35,889 nt of DNA from Streptomyces iconiensis (lineage in GTDB: Bacteria; Actinomycetota; Actinomycetes; Streptomycetales; Streptomycetaceae): NCBI RefSeq assembly GCF_028657195.3, contig NZ_JANCPR020000074.1, forward strand, positions 1 to 35,889. Reading direction: 5' to 3'. A program made the translations under genes and the position numbers. This document shows positions 7,454 to 15,049 of this stretch, piece by piece (positions within the stretch are counted from its first letter, which is position 1; the number at the start of each line of letters is the position of its first letter). The notes under the pieces were generated by a model, which saw only the letters and a program-made list of their open reading frames with translations, did not search any database and was not told the origin of the DNA.

Positions 7454-9189
7454 ACGGCGGGTCCCTCCTCCCGGAGGGCGCTCCCACGGGAAAGGTCAGC
7501 CGCGTGGGAGAGGCCATCTGTGCGGGCGGGGGCCTCCTCCCGGGCCGTGCCCTCCTCCCGAGCGGGGTCCTGCCCCCGGGCGGGGCGCTGCTCCCGGGAG
7601 GCGTGCTGCTCCCGGAGGGTGTTCTTGAGGACCTTGCCCGCGGCGTTGCGGGGCAGGTGGGGCAGGACGGTGACGGTGCGGGGCAGCTTGTAGTTGGCGA
7701 GCCGTTCGCGCGCCCAGGACACGAGCGCGTCCTCGAAGCCGCGCGGTTCCACCCCCTCGTGCAGGACGACATAGGCGGCGCCCACCTCGCCCAGCCGCGC
7801 GTCGGGGACACCGACGACGGCCGCTTCGCGTACACCGTCGTGGCCGCACAGCGCGAGTTCGATCTCGGCCGGGTAGGCGTTGAAGCCGCCCACGATGTAC
7901 ATGTCCTTGAGCCGGTCGGTGACCGAGAGGAACCCGTCGGCGTCGACGCTGCCGATGTCACCGGTACGCAGCCAGCCGTCCGCGTCGACGGCAGCCGCCG
8001 TGGCCTCGGGGTCGTCGCTGTAACCCCGCATGACGTGCTTGCCGCGCAGACAGATCTCGCCGGGCTCGCCCGTGGGCGCCTCGGTCCCTTCGGGTGTGAG
8101 GACGCGCAACTGCGTTCCGGGCAGTGGCAGTCCGACCGTACGGGCCACCGTCGCCGCGTCGGCCGTGGCCGGGCAGACCGTGGCCACGCCGGTCGACTCG
8201 CTCAGCCCGTAGGCCGTGAACACGTCGGGCACGCCCAGTTCCTCGCGTATCCGCGCGACGAGTTCGACCGGTACGCCCGCGGCTCCCGTACCGGCCAGCC
8301 GCAGGGAGGTCAGATCGGTCGCGGGACGTTCGGGGTGGTGGATCAGCGTGTGGAAGACGGTCGGCGGGCCCATCAGCACCGTCACGCCCTCCCGCGCGAC
8401 ACGGCGCAGCGCGCGCCCGGCGTCGTACACGGCCTCCGGATACATCGTGGTACCGGTGAGCAGACAGGCCACGACGCCCGCCTTGTAGCCGAAGGTGTGG
8501 AAGAAAGGGTTCACCAGGAGGTAACGGTCCCCGGCACGCAGCCCCACGGCCTCGGACCACTCCGTGAACGCGCTGAGCGTCTGCCCGTGCGTGACCTCGA
8601 CTCCCTTGGGGCGCCCTGTCGTTCCCGAGGTGTAGAGGATGTCGCACAGGTCGCCAGGCCCGAGGGTGGCGACGCGTGCGGCGTACTCCCTGTCGGTGAC
8701 CTCGCCGGCGCGCTCCAGGTAGCGGGCGTAACCGTCCGGCCGCGGATCTCCCGCCCCGCCCATGGGCAGGACGACGGTCCGTTCGAGTGCGGGCAGCGGT
8801 TCGCCGGAAGCGGCAAGGGACTTCGCGTAGTCGGTGCCGAGGAAGTCCCCGACGGTGAAGAGGAAGCGGGCGCGGGAGCGGCGCAGGATGTCGGCGGCCT
8901 CGGCGGTCTTGTAGCGGGTGTTGAGCGGGACGAGAACGGCCCCCGCGCTCACGGCGCCCAGCGCGGCGGTGATCCAGTGCCGGCTGTTGGGCGCCCAGAC
9001 GGCGACCCGGTCGCCCTTGCGCAGCCCGTGCGCCAGCGCCGCCTTCGCACTGCGTACGGTCCGAGCGCGCAGCGCTTCGAAGGTCCACCGTTCTCCGTCC
9101 TCGACGAGCGCCTCGCGGCCGGGGTGCACGTGCGCGGCGAAGGCGGTCAACTCGGCGAGTGTCGGGGGTGGAGCGGGTCTCGTGGTCAT
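7450..9189 (-). CDS. fadD3: HIP-CoA ligase, FadD3 type
   Basis: 579 aa, ANL-superfamily acyl-CoA synthetase. FadD3 adds CoA to the C/D-ring propionate HIP, the first committed step of ring C/D breakdown. Seen: the P-loop YTSGTTGRPKG (186-196), INPFFHTFGYK-like VNPFFHTFGYKAG, the adenine-binding TAYGLSES, GWLRTGDIGSVD, DRLKDMYIVGGFNAYPAEIE, and the C-terminal lysine in PRNAAGK (Lys519). Motif order and wording follow mycobacterial FadD3 closely. The ATG at 9189 has CGGAGG 7 nt upstream; the Ala/Val-rich frame before it is the complement of the hsaB repeat and is not included. A tail of about 55 residues of RE/REE repeats follows the normal C-terminus. First gene of the operon. Confidence 0.93.
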   Translation of the reverse strand: MTTRPAPPPTLAELTAFAAHVHPGREALVEDGERWTFEALRARTVRSAKAALAHGLRKGDRVAVWAPNSRHWITAALGAVSAGAVLVPLNTRYKTAEAADILRRSRARFLFTVGDFLGTDYAKSLAASGEPLPALERTVVLPMGGAGDPRPDGYARYLERAGEVTDREYAARVATLGPGDLCDILYTSGTTGRPKGVEVTHGQTLSAFTEWSEAVGLRAGDRYLLVNPFFHTFGYKAGVVACLLTGTTMYPEAVYDAGRALRRVAREGVTVLMGPPTVFHTLIHHPERPATDLTSLRLAGTGAAGVPVELVARIREELGVPDVFTAYGLSESTGVATVCPATADAATVARTVGLPLPGTQLRVLTPEGTEAPTGEPGEICLRGKHVMRGYSDDPEATAAAVDADGWLRTGDIGSVDADGFLSVTDRLKDMYIVGGFNAYPAEIELALCGHDGVREAAVVGVPDARLGEVGAAYVVLHEGVEPRGFEDALVSWARERLANYKLPRTVTVLPHLPRNAAGKVLKNTLREQHASREQRPARGQDPAREEGTAREEAPARTDGLSHAADLSRGSALREEGPAV

Positions 9190-9225
9190 GGCGGAGCCTC
9201 CGAAGCACCGTGCGGGACAAGGGGG

Positions 9226-9284
9226 TTGACGCGGTGGCGAGGGTGGGCTTTCAATCCCGGTATTCCGATTAGGAATACTCCTAA
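9226..9284. promoter_or_regulatory. Divergent fadD3/hsaB promoter with palindromic operator
   Basis: The palindrome GTATTCC-gatta-GGAATAC spans 9260-9278 with perfect 7-bp arms. An overlapping dyad TTAGGA-atac-TCCTAA covers 9269-9284. For hsaB, TTGACG (9226-9231), 18 nt, TTCAAT (9250-9255) is a possible promoter, placing the palindrome just after the -10. The same palindrome with 11-bp arms lies at 16546-16572 before another operon. The binding protein is unknown; the site differs from KstR and KstR2 boxes. Confidence 0.7.
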
Positions 9285-9319
9285 CAGGCGTCAACGTCCC
9301 CACGGAAGCGAGTGTCCCG

Positions 9320-9982
9320 ATGAGTGCGACAACCCCCGCCGCGGCTGCCGCGACCGCCACGACCGCCACGACCGCCACGACCGCCACGACCGCCACGACC
9401 GCCACGACGGAGGATCCGGCGGCGAACCCGACGGCGAACCCCGTATCGGATGAAGGCCCGCCCGCGGGCCCCGCCGAACCTGTCGATCAGGCGCTGATGA
9501 AACGGGTCATGAGCAGCTTCTGCACCGGTGTCGCCGTCGTCACGGCGACCGGGGCCGACGGCGCACCGGTCGGCATGGCCGTGCAGTCGTTCACCTCGCT
9601 CTCCCTCGAACCGCCCCTCATCTGCTTCGCCCCCGCGCGCACCTCCACCAGTTGGCCCCGGGTCCGCGAGGCGGGCAGCTTCGCCGTGGGCATCCTGGCC
9701 GAGGACCAGACCGAACTGTCCCGCGCCTTCGCCGCGAGCGGCGGCGACAAGTTCACCGGCGTGTCCTGGCACGCCTGCCCCAACGGCGCCCCCGCGCTCG
9801 ACGGCGCCCTCGCCACCATCGAGTGCGCGCTGGAGACCGAACTCCCCGGCGGGGACCACACCCTCGCCGTCGCCCGCGTCACCGGCCTCCACCACCACCG
9901 CGAAGCGGGCCCGCTGCTCTACTTCCGCCGCACGTACGGGGCCTACACCGCCGGCACGGCGCGGGCGGCCCACGCCGCGTAG
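9320..9982 (+). CDS. hsaB: Flavin reductase component of 3-HSA hydroxylase
   Basis: 220 aa. From about residue 55 it is a flavin-reductase-like FMN-binding domain: QALMKRVMSSFCTGVAVVTA, GMAVQSFTSLSLEPPLICFAP, FAVGILAEDQ, GGDKFTGVSWH and ETELPGGDHTLAVARV. HsaB supplies reduced flavin to HsaA, which hydroxylates 3-HSA at C4. The word order matches mycobacterial HsaB, and hsaA is present at 33126-34346. The first 55 or so residues are an Ala/Thr-rich extension generated by a 9-bp repeat. The ribosome binding site before 9320 is weak, so initiation at the in-frame ATG 9497 is possible. It is divergent from fadD3 and shares the palindromic control region. Confidence 0.88.
   Translation: MSATTPAAAAATATTATTATTATTATTATTEDPAANPTANPVSDEGPPAGPAEPVDQALMKRVMSSFCTGVAVVTATGADGAPVGMAVQSFTSLSLEPPLICFAPARTSTSWPRVREAGSFAVGILAEDQTELSRAFAASGGDKFTGVSWHACPNGAPALDGALATIECALETELPGGDHTLAVARVTGLHHHREAGPLLYFRRTYGAYTAGTARAAHAA
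9352..9405. repeat. 9-bp tandem repeat, six exact copies, in the hsaB 5' end
   Basis: GACCGCCAC is repeated six times without a mismatch (9352-9405), encoding an Ala-Thr-Thr run. Perfect identity suggests recent expansion or active length variation. Confidence 0.95.
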
Positions 9983-10149
9983 GCATCGCGGGGACCCTGG
10001 CCCGGTCGGGACCAGGCCCCCTCAGGTCCCAGCGGACGCCACCAGAGCCCACTGGAACCAGCGGGCCTATCGGACCCGGGCCCGTCGGACCGGGCCCGCC
10101 CCGGACCGGTCCGGCGTATCCACCGGCACGGTCGTTCGTTGCAGTCGAC

Positions 10150-11490
10150 GTGATCAACGACGTTCCTGACGGCACTCCCCTCATCGGCGCCGAACTCGGG
10201 CTCGGCGCGCGACCGCCGTCACCCGGGCTGTCCGACCCGCTCATTGCCGCGGCGGCCGAGCGGGTGGAGGCGCGCGTGGCGGCGCTGCCCCTGCTCAAGA
10301 CGGGGTCGCCGACGGGGCCTGGCGCCAGCCCGTGGCCCGTACTGCCCGCGGTCTCGGTACTGCACCCGGAAGCGGAACCGGTGCTGCGCCACCGGGCCGT
10401 CACGGTGGTGCGGTGCCTCCAGGAGGTGGTCCGCCGCTACCCGTCGGACACCGCGCTCCAGGAACTGCTGGACGTACCGCCCGCGCTGCGCCGCTGGGCC
10501 CTTCGGCAGCCAGGACCTGAGCGGCTGACCGTCGACATGTGCCGGCTCGACCTGCTGGGGGACACGCTCGGGACCGTAGGCGTACTGGAGTTCAACGCCA
10601 GCAGCCCCGGCAGTGTCCTGCTCGGCGGGCTGCTCAACCGGTTCTGGCGCGAGTCCCGCGCGAGGGACCTGCTGGACGCCGCGGGGGCGGCCTGGTCCCC
10701 CGTCGAGGACGAGACGTGGTTCGCCTCGTGGCTGATCACCCACGGGGAGCGCCACGGCGTGCCGGAGGAGGACAGCCGCCGCGTCGGCCTCTTCGCCGCA
10801 CCGTGGCAGTCACGCAGCGAGTTCGGCCTCATGGAAGAGCAACTGACCGCGCTCGGGCGCGAGTCGGTCGTCCTGGAGCCCGGAGACGTGGAGCACGCGG
10901 CCGGCCTGCGGCTCGGGTACTTCAAGTACGTACCGCGCGACCTGGACGAACCCGCACGCTGGAACACCTTCTGCTCCCGGATCGCCGAAGGCGACCTCGT
11001 CGTACCCAATGTGCCGGCCGAGCGCTGGGTGGCCGAGAACAAACTGTGCCTTGCTGCGCTGTCCGACCCGCGCTTCCGGCGGCTGTTCACCGCCGACGAG
11101 TGCGCGGCCCTCGACGCGCTGGTGCCCTTCAGCCGCAAGCTGGGCGACGGCATCACGGAGTCCGAGGCGCTCGCCGAACAGCCGGACCTGGTGCTGAAGG
11201 CCCCGTACAGCGCGTGGGGCAAGGACGTCGTCATCGGTGCCGGGACGTCGCAGGACGCATGGCGCGACGCCGTACGTGCTCCCGAGCACCGCGGCTGGCT
11301 CGTCCAGCGGCGCATCACCACGAACGGGCTGCCGACCGGCCGCGGGACGTACTTCCGCGATCTGACGGTGTCCGTACTGGACGGCCAAGTAGTCGGCTAC
11401 GGCGGCAGGATGAGCACCGACCCGGTCGTCAACGTCGCACGCGAGGGCGCGACGACGACCGTACTCAGCCCGCACGATCCGCGTTCCTGA
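10150..11490 (+). CDS. Unknown protein, ATP-grasp-like
   Basis: 446 aa from a GTG at 10150; no strong ribosome binding site, so the start is tentative. No confident family. Visible blocks suggest an ATP-grasp or glutathionylspermidine-synthase-like fold: VLEFNASSPGSVLLGGLLN (about 165-185), WVAENKLCLAALSDPRF (about 295), LVLKAPYSAWGKDVVIG (nucleotide-binding-lysine-like, about 350) and TYFRDLTVSVLDGQVVGYGGRMS near the end. No transmembrane segment or signal peptide. It follows hsaB by 167 bp in the same direction and is convergent with a TetR gene. A link to steroid metabolism is not evident. A fold prediction could settle the family. Confidence 0.6.
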   Translation: MINDVPDGTPLIGAELGLGARPPSPGLSDPLIAAAAERVEARVAALPLLKTGSPTGPGASPWPVLPAVSVLHPEAEPVLRHRAVTVVRCLQEVVRRYPSDTALQELLDVPPALRRWALRQPGPERLTVDMCRLDLLGDTLGTVGVLEFNASSPGSVLLGGLLNRFWRESRARDLLDAAGAAWSPVEDETWFASWLITHGERHGVPEEDSRRVGLFAAPWQSRSEFGLMEEQLTALGRESVVLEPGDVEHAAGLRLGYFKYVPRDLDEPARWNTFCSRIAEGDLVVPNVPAERWVAENKLCLAALSDPRFRRLFTADECAALDALVPFSRKLGDGITESEALAEQPDLVLKAPYSAWGKDVVIGAGTSQDAWRDAVRAPEHRGWLVQRRITTNGLPTGRGTYFRDLTVSVLDGQVVGYGGRMSTDPVVNVAREGATTTVLSPHDPRS

Positions 11491-11665
11491 CACGGTCCCG
11501 GGCGGCCCCAGCAGCGCCCCTAGGTCTCCCCGGCCTCCCCCCGGACGCCCCCGGACACCGCCAGTCCGCCCGCAGGGCCGCGACAGTTCGCGTCGCTCCC
11601 CGTCCGGCTCCCGTCCGGCCCTCGTCAGTCCTCGTCGGCCCTTCACCGGCCTCCGTCAGTCCCCG

Positions 11666-12256
11666 TCAGTCCGTGTCGGCACTCGGGGCCGTGAGGATGC
11701 GCGGCACCATTTCCTCGATCAGCTGGTCGATCGACCACGGCTCCAGGATTCCCGGGACCGTCAGATGGTCCACCAGGAGCCCCCACATGGCCAGATAGAG
11801 CACCACGATCCCGGCATCGTCCCCCGGCAGTCCCGCGTCCCGGTTGAAGGCGATGTTGTTCTCCAGCTCGGCGCCGAGGAACCGGGACAGCTCCTCGTTC
11901 AGCTCGGGGCGCCTCGTGCTCTCCAACCGCAGCTCCAGCATGGCCAGATGACAGCTGCGGTTGGTGCGCAGCCGCTCCACGAGCTGCCCCATGAGCGTCA
12001 CCACCAGCTCCTGCGTGCGCTCGGCCTTCATCGTCTCGGCCAGCGCCGTCTCGTCGGGCATCAGCCGCTCCCGCGTACGGCGCATGACCTGGGTGAGCAT
12101 GTCACCGCGGTGTGCGAAGTAGTTGGACGCCGTACCCGTGGGGACGCCCGCCTCCTTGTCGACGGCGCGCAGCGTCAGGCCGCGTGAGCCCTCGCGCGCG
12201 AGCACCTCGATGGCCGCGTCGAGCAGGGCGATGCGCCGCTGCGGGTTCTGCCTCAT
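11666..12256 (-). CDS. TetR family transcriptional regulator
   Basis: 196 aa. The N-terminal helix-turn-helix (about 10-55) reads LLDAAIEVLAREGSRGLTLRAVDKEAGVPTGTASNYFAHR; the C-terminal ligand domain is helical, of the BetI/TetR_C_6 style, with FNRDAG and WGLLVDHL segments. An AAGGAG box lies 12 nt before the ATG, a little far. No partner gene directly abuts it. The 398-bp upstream region has a dyad and long direct repeats (12312-12350) that are probable auto-operators. It is one of three TetR genes here and a candidate, untested, for the GTATTCC palindrome. Confidence 0.88.
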   Translation of the reverse strand: MRQNPQRRIALLDAAIEVLAREGSRGLTLRAVDKEAGVPTGTASNYFAHRGDMLTQVMRRTRERLMPDETALAETMKAERTQELVVTLMGQLVERLRTNRSCHLAMLELRLESTRRPELNEELSRFLGAELENNIAFNRDAGLPGDDAGIVVLYLAMWGLLVDHLTVPGILEPWSIDQLIEEMVPRILTAPSADTD

Positions 12257-12311
12257 GTCGCTTCGTATCTCCTTCGGTCCGGTGCCGGCCTCCGCTGCCG
12301 AAAGGCCGTTG

Positions 12312-12350
12312 ACACCACTGCAAGTGCAGCACTACATTCACACCACTGCA
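12312..12350. promoter_or_regulatory. Direct repeats and dyad upstream of tetR
   Basis: ACACCACTGCA occurs at 12312-12322 and again at 12340-12350, a 28-bp spacing. The dyad CTGCA-AG-TGCAG covers 12318-12329. These are the only ordered elements in the 12257-12654 interval and are probable binding sites for the adjacent TetR protein (inference). Confidence 0.5.
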
Positions 12351-12389
12351 CACAGAGTAGTTCATCTGAAGCACCCTATGGGAGGCACT

Positions 12390-12530
12390 TTGCGAGTACA
12401 GCTCTCCGGCCTGACCGGCATCGGCCCTTCGGCCCGCACACCGTTCCGCGACGACACCTGGCGCAGGCCCCAGAAGCCGCGCTCCGTGCCCCGCCCCCGG
12501 CCGCTGCCCAAGCCGGGCACGCGGCGCTGA
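12390..12530 (+). CDS. Possible small basic protein
   Basis: Candidate 46-codon frame with a TTG start and GGAGG at 12381-12385 (4-nt spacer). Codon third positions are strongly G/C throughout. The product is Pro/Arg-rich at its C-terminus (RPQKPRSVPRPRPLP...) and has no recognised domain. An in-frame ATG at 12378 lacks a ribosome binding site. It lies immediately downstream of the direct-repeat region and divergent from tetR. It may be only chance coding in GC-rich DNA. Confidence 0.3.
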   Translation: MRVQLSGLTGIGPSARTPFRDDTWRRPQKPRSVPRPRPLPKPGTRR

Positions 12531-12654
12531 CCGCCTGCCCGGCGGAGCGGATCGAGCCGTACGTGGCCCCGGTGGTCGTGGCCCCGGCTGTCGCGCCCCG
12601 GTTGTCTCGTATGCACACGCCCCGTTCAGCCCGTCACCACCAGGAGGTACCCCT
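12531..12654. other. Rest of the tetR - dihydrofolate-reductase-like gene interval
   Basis: Apart from the operator-like repeats and the possible small ORF further left, this part of the interval shows only the AGGAGG ribosome binding site of the gene at 12655. No other gene or hairpin of note. Confidence 0.5.
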
Positions 12655-13233
12655 GTGCGCAAGCTCGTCTACTACGTCGCCGTGACACTCGACGGCTACA
12701 TCGCGGGACCCCAAGGAGAGCACGACTTCTTCCCCATTCCCGAGGACCTCACCGCAGCGATCAGTGAGGAGCTGCCCGAGACCATTCCGACTCCCGCACG
12801 TGCCCACTTCGGCATACCGGATGCGCCCAACAAGCGCTTCGACACGGTGGTGATGGGCCGCGGTACCTACGGGATCGGGCTGAGCGAGGGCGTCACCAGC
12901 CCCTATGCGCACCTGCGCCAGTACGTCGTCTCCACGACGCTCACCACCGAAGAGCCCGCGGTGCGGATCGTCTCCGACGAGGACCCCGTCGCGCTGGTGC
13001 GGCGGCTCAAGGCAGAGGAGGGCGGCATGGACATCTGGCTGTGCGGCGGCGGCAAGCTCGCCGGGGCGGTGCTCGACGAGATCGACGAGCTGGTCATCAA
13101 GCGCAGCCCGCGGATCGCGGGGGCCGGAATCCCCATGTTCGACGGCGAGTTCCGACCCACCGCGTTCGCTCCCGTGAGCCCGACACGGGACTTCCCGTCC
13201 GGAATCAGCCTCACCACATACGCACGCCAGTGA
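12655..13233 (+). CDS. Dihydrofolate reductase / RibD C-terminal family protein
   Basis: 192 aa, GTG start with CCAGGAGG 7 nt upstream. RibD_C/DHFR-like fold: N-terminal KLVYYVAVTLDGYIAGPQGE, middle FDTVVMGRGTYGIGL, then QYVVSTTL, DIWLCGGGKLAGAVLDEIDELVIKRSP and GAGIPMFDG. Members are NADPH-dependent reductases of mostly unknown substrate, often called YyaP/YwjB-like. The pattern is complete and the length is usual. It may be controlled by the TetR gene divergent from it, although 398 bp separate them. No evidence that it is a true folate enzyme. Confidence 0.85.
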   Translation: MRKLVYYVAVTLDGYIAGPQGEHDFFPIPEDLTAAISEELPETIPTPARAHFGIPDAPNKRFDTVVMGRGTYGIGLSEGVTSPYAHLRQYVVSTTLTTEEPAVRIVSDEDPVALVRRLKAEEGGMDIWLCGGGKLAGAVLDEIDELVIKRSPRIAGAGIPMFDGEFRPTAFAPVSPTRDFPSGISLTTYARQ

Positions 13234-13364
13234 GCGCACGTCCCGGGCACGGGCGGCATCGGCTGCGCGGACAGGGGGACGACATGGACGACAGGGCGAG
13301 CAGCACGGGCAGGGTCGGCACGGGCAGGGCGCGGGGTGAGGCGGGGTGACGCGCGGCCCGAGCG

Positions 13365-14105
13365 TCAGCCCGCTTCCTCTTCCCCACTGCCGGGGGCGCC
13401 CTCGCGGGGGCTCCCGGCGGTACCGCCCTCGGCCCTCGCGCCGGAGGCACCCTCGTGCCGTGCCAGCTCGTCGAGGTCGGCCAACATGTCCTCGGCGAGC
13501 TTGCGTTCGGCCTCGTAATAGCGCTCGGCCCAGCGCAGTACGAGCCTCGGGTACGCCCACGACGGCTCGCTCTCGGCCGCCTCGCCGTCGACCCGTGCGC
13601 GGTCGCCCATCTTCTCGGCGTACGCCTGGTGTTCGCGCAGAATGTCCTTGGCCTGGTCCGCTTCGAGCAGGTGACCGAGCCAGATGCGGAGCATCACCCC
13701 GTGCTTGAGCACCGGCGGCTCGACGGCTGCGCCGCGCGCCCACTCGCGTACGGCGGCGCGGCCCTCGTCCGTGATCGCGTAGACCCGCTTGTCGCGGTTG
13801 CCCGTCGCCTGCGGGACGCTGCGCGAGGTGACGTAGCCCGCACCCTCAAGCCGCTTCAACTCCCCGTAGATCTGGCTGAAGGACGGCGACCAGTAGAAGA
13901 AGCTCAGTGACCAGTCGGCCCACTTCTTCAGGTCGTACCCGGACAGTTCACGCTCGAAGGAGAGCAGGCCGAGTACGGCCCAGCTCGTCGGCGGCAGGGG
14001 ACGGTCTCCGGTGCCCTGCACGCCCTCGCGCGCCGCCGCGCTCCCTGCCCGGCCAACGGCCTCGGGCCGCCCACCGCTCTCCGTGCTCTCATCCTTACGA
14101 ACCAC
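13365..14105 (-). CDS. PadR family transcriptional regulator with Vir_act_alpha_C-type C-terminus
   Basis: 246 aa from a GTG. After a 35-residue Gly/Arg-rich N-terminus comes a PadR winged helix (WAVLGLLSFERELSGYDLKKWAD, SFSQIYGELKRLEGAGYV, RDKRVYAITDEG). A long helical C-terminal domain follows (ILREHQAYAEKMGD, WAERYYEAERKLAEDMLADL), typical of the larger PadR subfamily. The tail is Gly/Glu-rich and disordered. It stands alone; the gene upstream in the same direction is 132 bp away. The regulated target is not evident. Confidence 0.88.
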   Translation of the reverse strand: MVRKDESTESGGRPEAVGRAGSAAAREGVQGTGDRPLPPTSWAVLGLLSFERELSGYDLKKWADWSLSFFYWSPSFSQIYGELKRLEGAGYVTSRSVPQATGNRDKRVYAITDEGRAAVREWARGAAVEPPVLKHGVMLRIWLGHLLEADQAKDILREHQAYAEKMGDRARVDGEAAESEPSWAYPRLVLRWAERYYEAERKLAEDMLADLDELARHEGASGARAEGGTAGSPREGAPGSGEEEAG

Positions 14106-14237
14106 GCGCCGACTCTACGCGTTCGGTCCCCACTGCCGGAGCGGAGCGCTGCCCCTGACCGGTACGCCCGCACGGACGCCGACACCGACACCGGGGCCGG
14201 GCGGCCAGGCAGGGGACCTCACGCACGAGTGGGCGCG

Positions 14238-14711
14238 TCACTGCTCACCCACGGGCGCCTGGCGGGCAAGGAACTCCTCGAACGCCGCCTTCTGCTTCGG
14301 ATCCATGAAGCCCTGGCGGACGTTGCGGGCCTCCTCCTCAAGCCAGTGCGCCTCGTCGGGGTCCAGCAGCTCGGCGACGACAACGCCTTCGCGAGCGACC
14401 GCCGTTCGCCCGCCCACCCGACGACGAAAGAGCGTGAAAGCGCCGAACTCCGCCGGGTGGGCCAGTTCAGGCTCCTCCGCCGCAGCCAGGTCCTCGTCAC
14501 CGGCGTCACTCGCCGGAAAGGCGGTGGGGGCCCAGTGCTCCCAGAGCGCCAGCGTGGCGGCGGGCACCAATACCGCGCGTTCCGCCCCCTTTCCCCCCTC
14601 CCACATGAACGTGACACCGACAGGCTCGCCGACCGCCTCAGCCAGTCCGAGCGCTCTCTCCATCTCGTCGTTGACCTGGTAAGCCACCACTACATCGGTC
14701 CTTATGCCCAT
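14238..14711 (-). CDS. Conserved-looking hypothetical protein
   Basis: 157 aa with good codon bias; ATG at 14711 chosen because the strand upstream has no plausible coding sequence. It is acidic, with alternating helices: VVVAYQVNDEMERALGLAEAVGEP, ATLALWEHWAP, LLDPDEAHWLEEEARNVRQGFMDPKQKAAFEEFLARQ. No signal peptide, transmembrane segment or known motif. A weak GGGCGGC precedes the ATG. Function unknown. Confidence 0.7.
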   Translation of the reverse strand: MGIRTDVVVAYQVNDEMERALGLAEAVGEPVGVTFMWEGGKGAERAVLVPAATLALWEHWAPTAFPASDAGDEDLAAAEEPELAHPAEFGAFTLFRRRVGGRTAVAREGVVVAELLDPDEAHWLEEEARNVRQGFMDPKQKAAFEEFLARQAPVGEQ

Positions 14712-15037
14712 GCCGCCCGAGGCTACTGGCCGCCTCTGACAACCAGGCCCGCAGCGCGCCCGCGGACCCTCAACCGGCCTGATGCGGCGCGGAGTTGCCG
14801 CTCCAGGTGCCGGGCGGGCGGAAAGAGAAGAAACGCGCGGCCAACCCGGACTGGACCGCAGCTTCGGCGGCGACACCGTCGAGACCGGCACCGAGGCACC
14901 CCGGCCCGCCACCACCGTCGGCCGGAACCCCGCGAAGGGCCGCCGCCACGGGCCGACCGCTCCGTGCCCTTCCCGACGGTGTCCATCCGCCGGACTCGGC
15001 GACCTCGCCGACCTCGGACCGCGTCAAGGACGCCGAC
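14712..15037. other. Divergent intergenic region between hypothetical gene and GNAT
   Basis: No reading frame with convincing start and bias on either strand, and no strong hairpin. The right end carries the leaderless promoter of the following GNAT gene; a promoter for the leftward gene could not be identified. Confidence 0.45.
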
Positions 15038-15049
15038 TACCGTGTCGGC
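15038..15049 (+). promoter_or_regulatory. Probable leaderless promoter of GNAT gene
   Basis: TACCGT (15038-15043) fits a TAnnnT -10 box exactly 6 nt before the ATG at 15050, with no ribosome binding site upstream. This is the geometry of leaderless transcripts common in Streptomyces. Inference from sequence only. Confidence 0.45.

Noticed and set aside
9352..9405. Repeats considered as a CRISPR or origin iteron array
   Set aside because: Units are 9 bp, contiguous, in frame and within hsaB; there are no spacers and no initiator protein.
7051..9453. Long open frame on the plus strand antisense to fadD3 and the acyl-CoA dehydrogenase
   Set aside because: Its translation is low-complexity Arg/Gly/Pro with no domain; the minus-strand frames carry full motifs of known enzymes.
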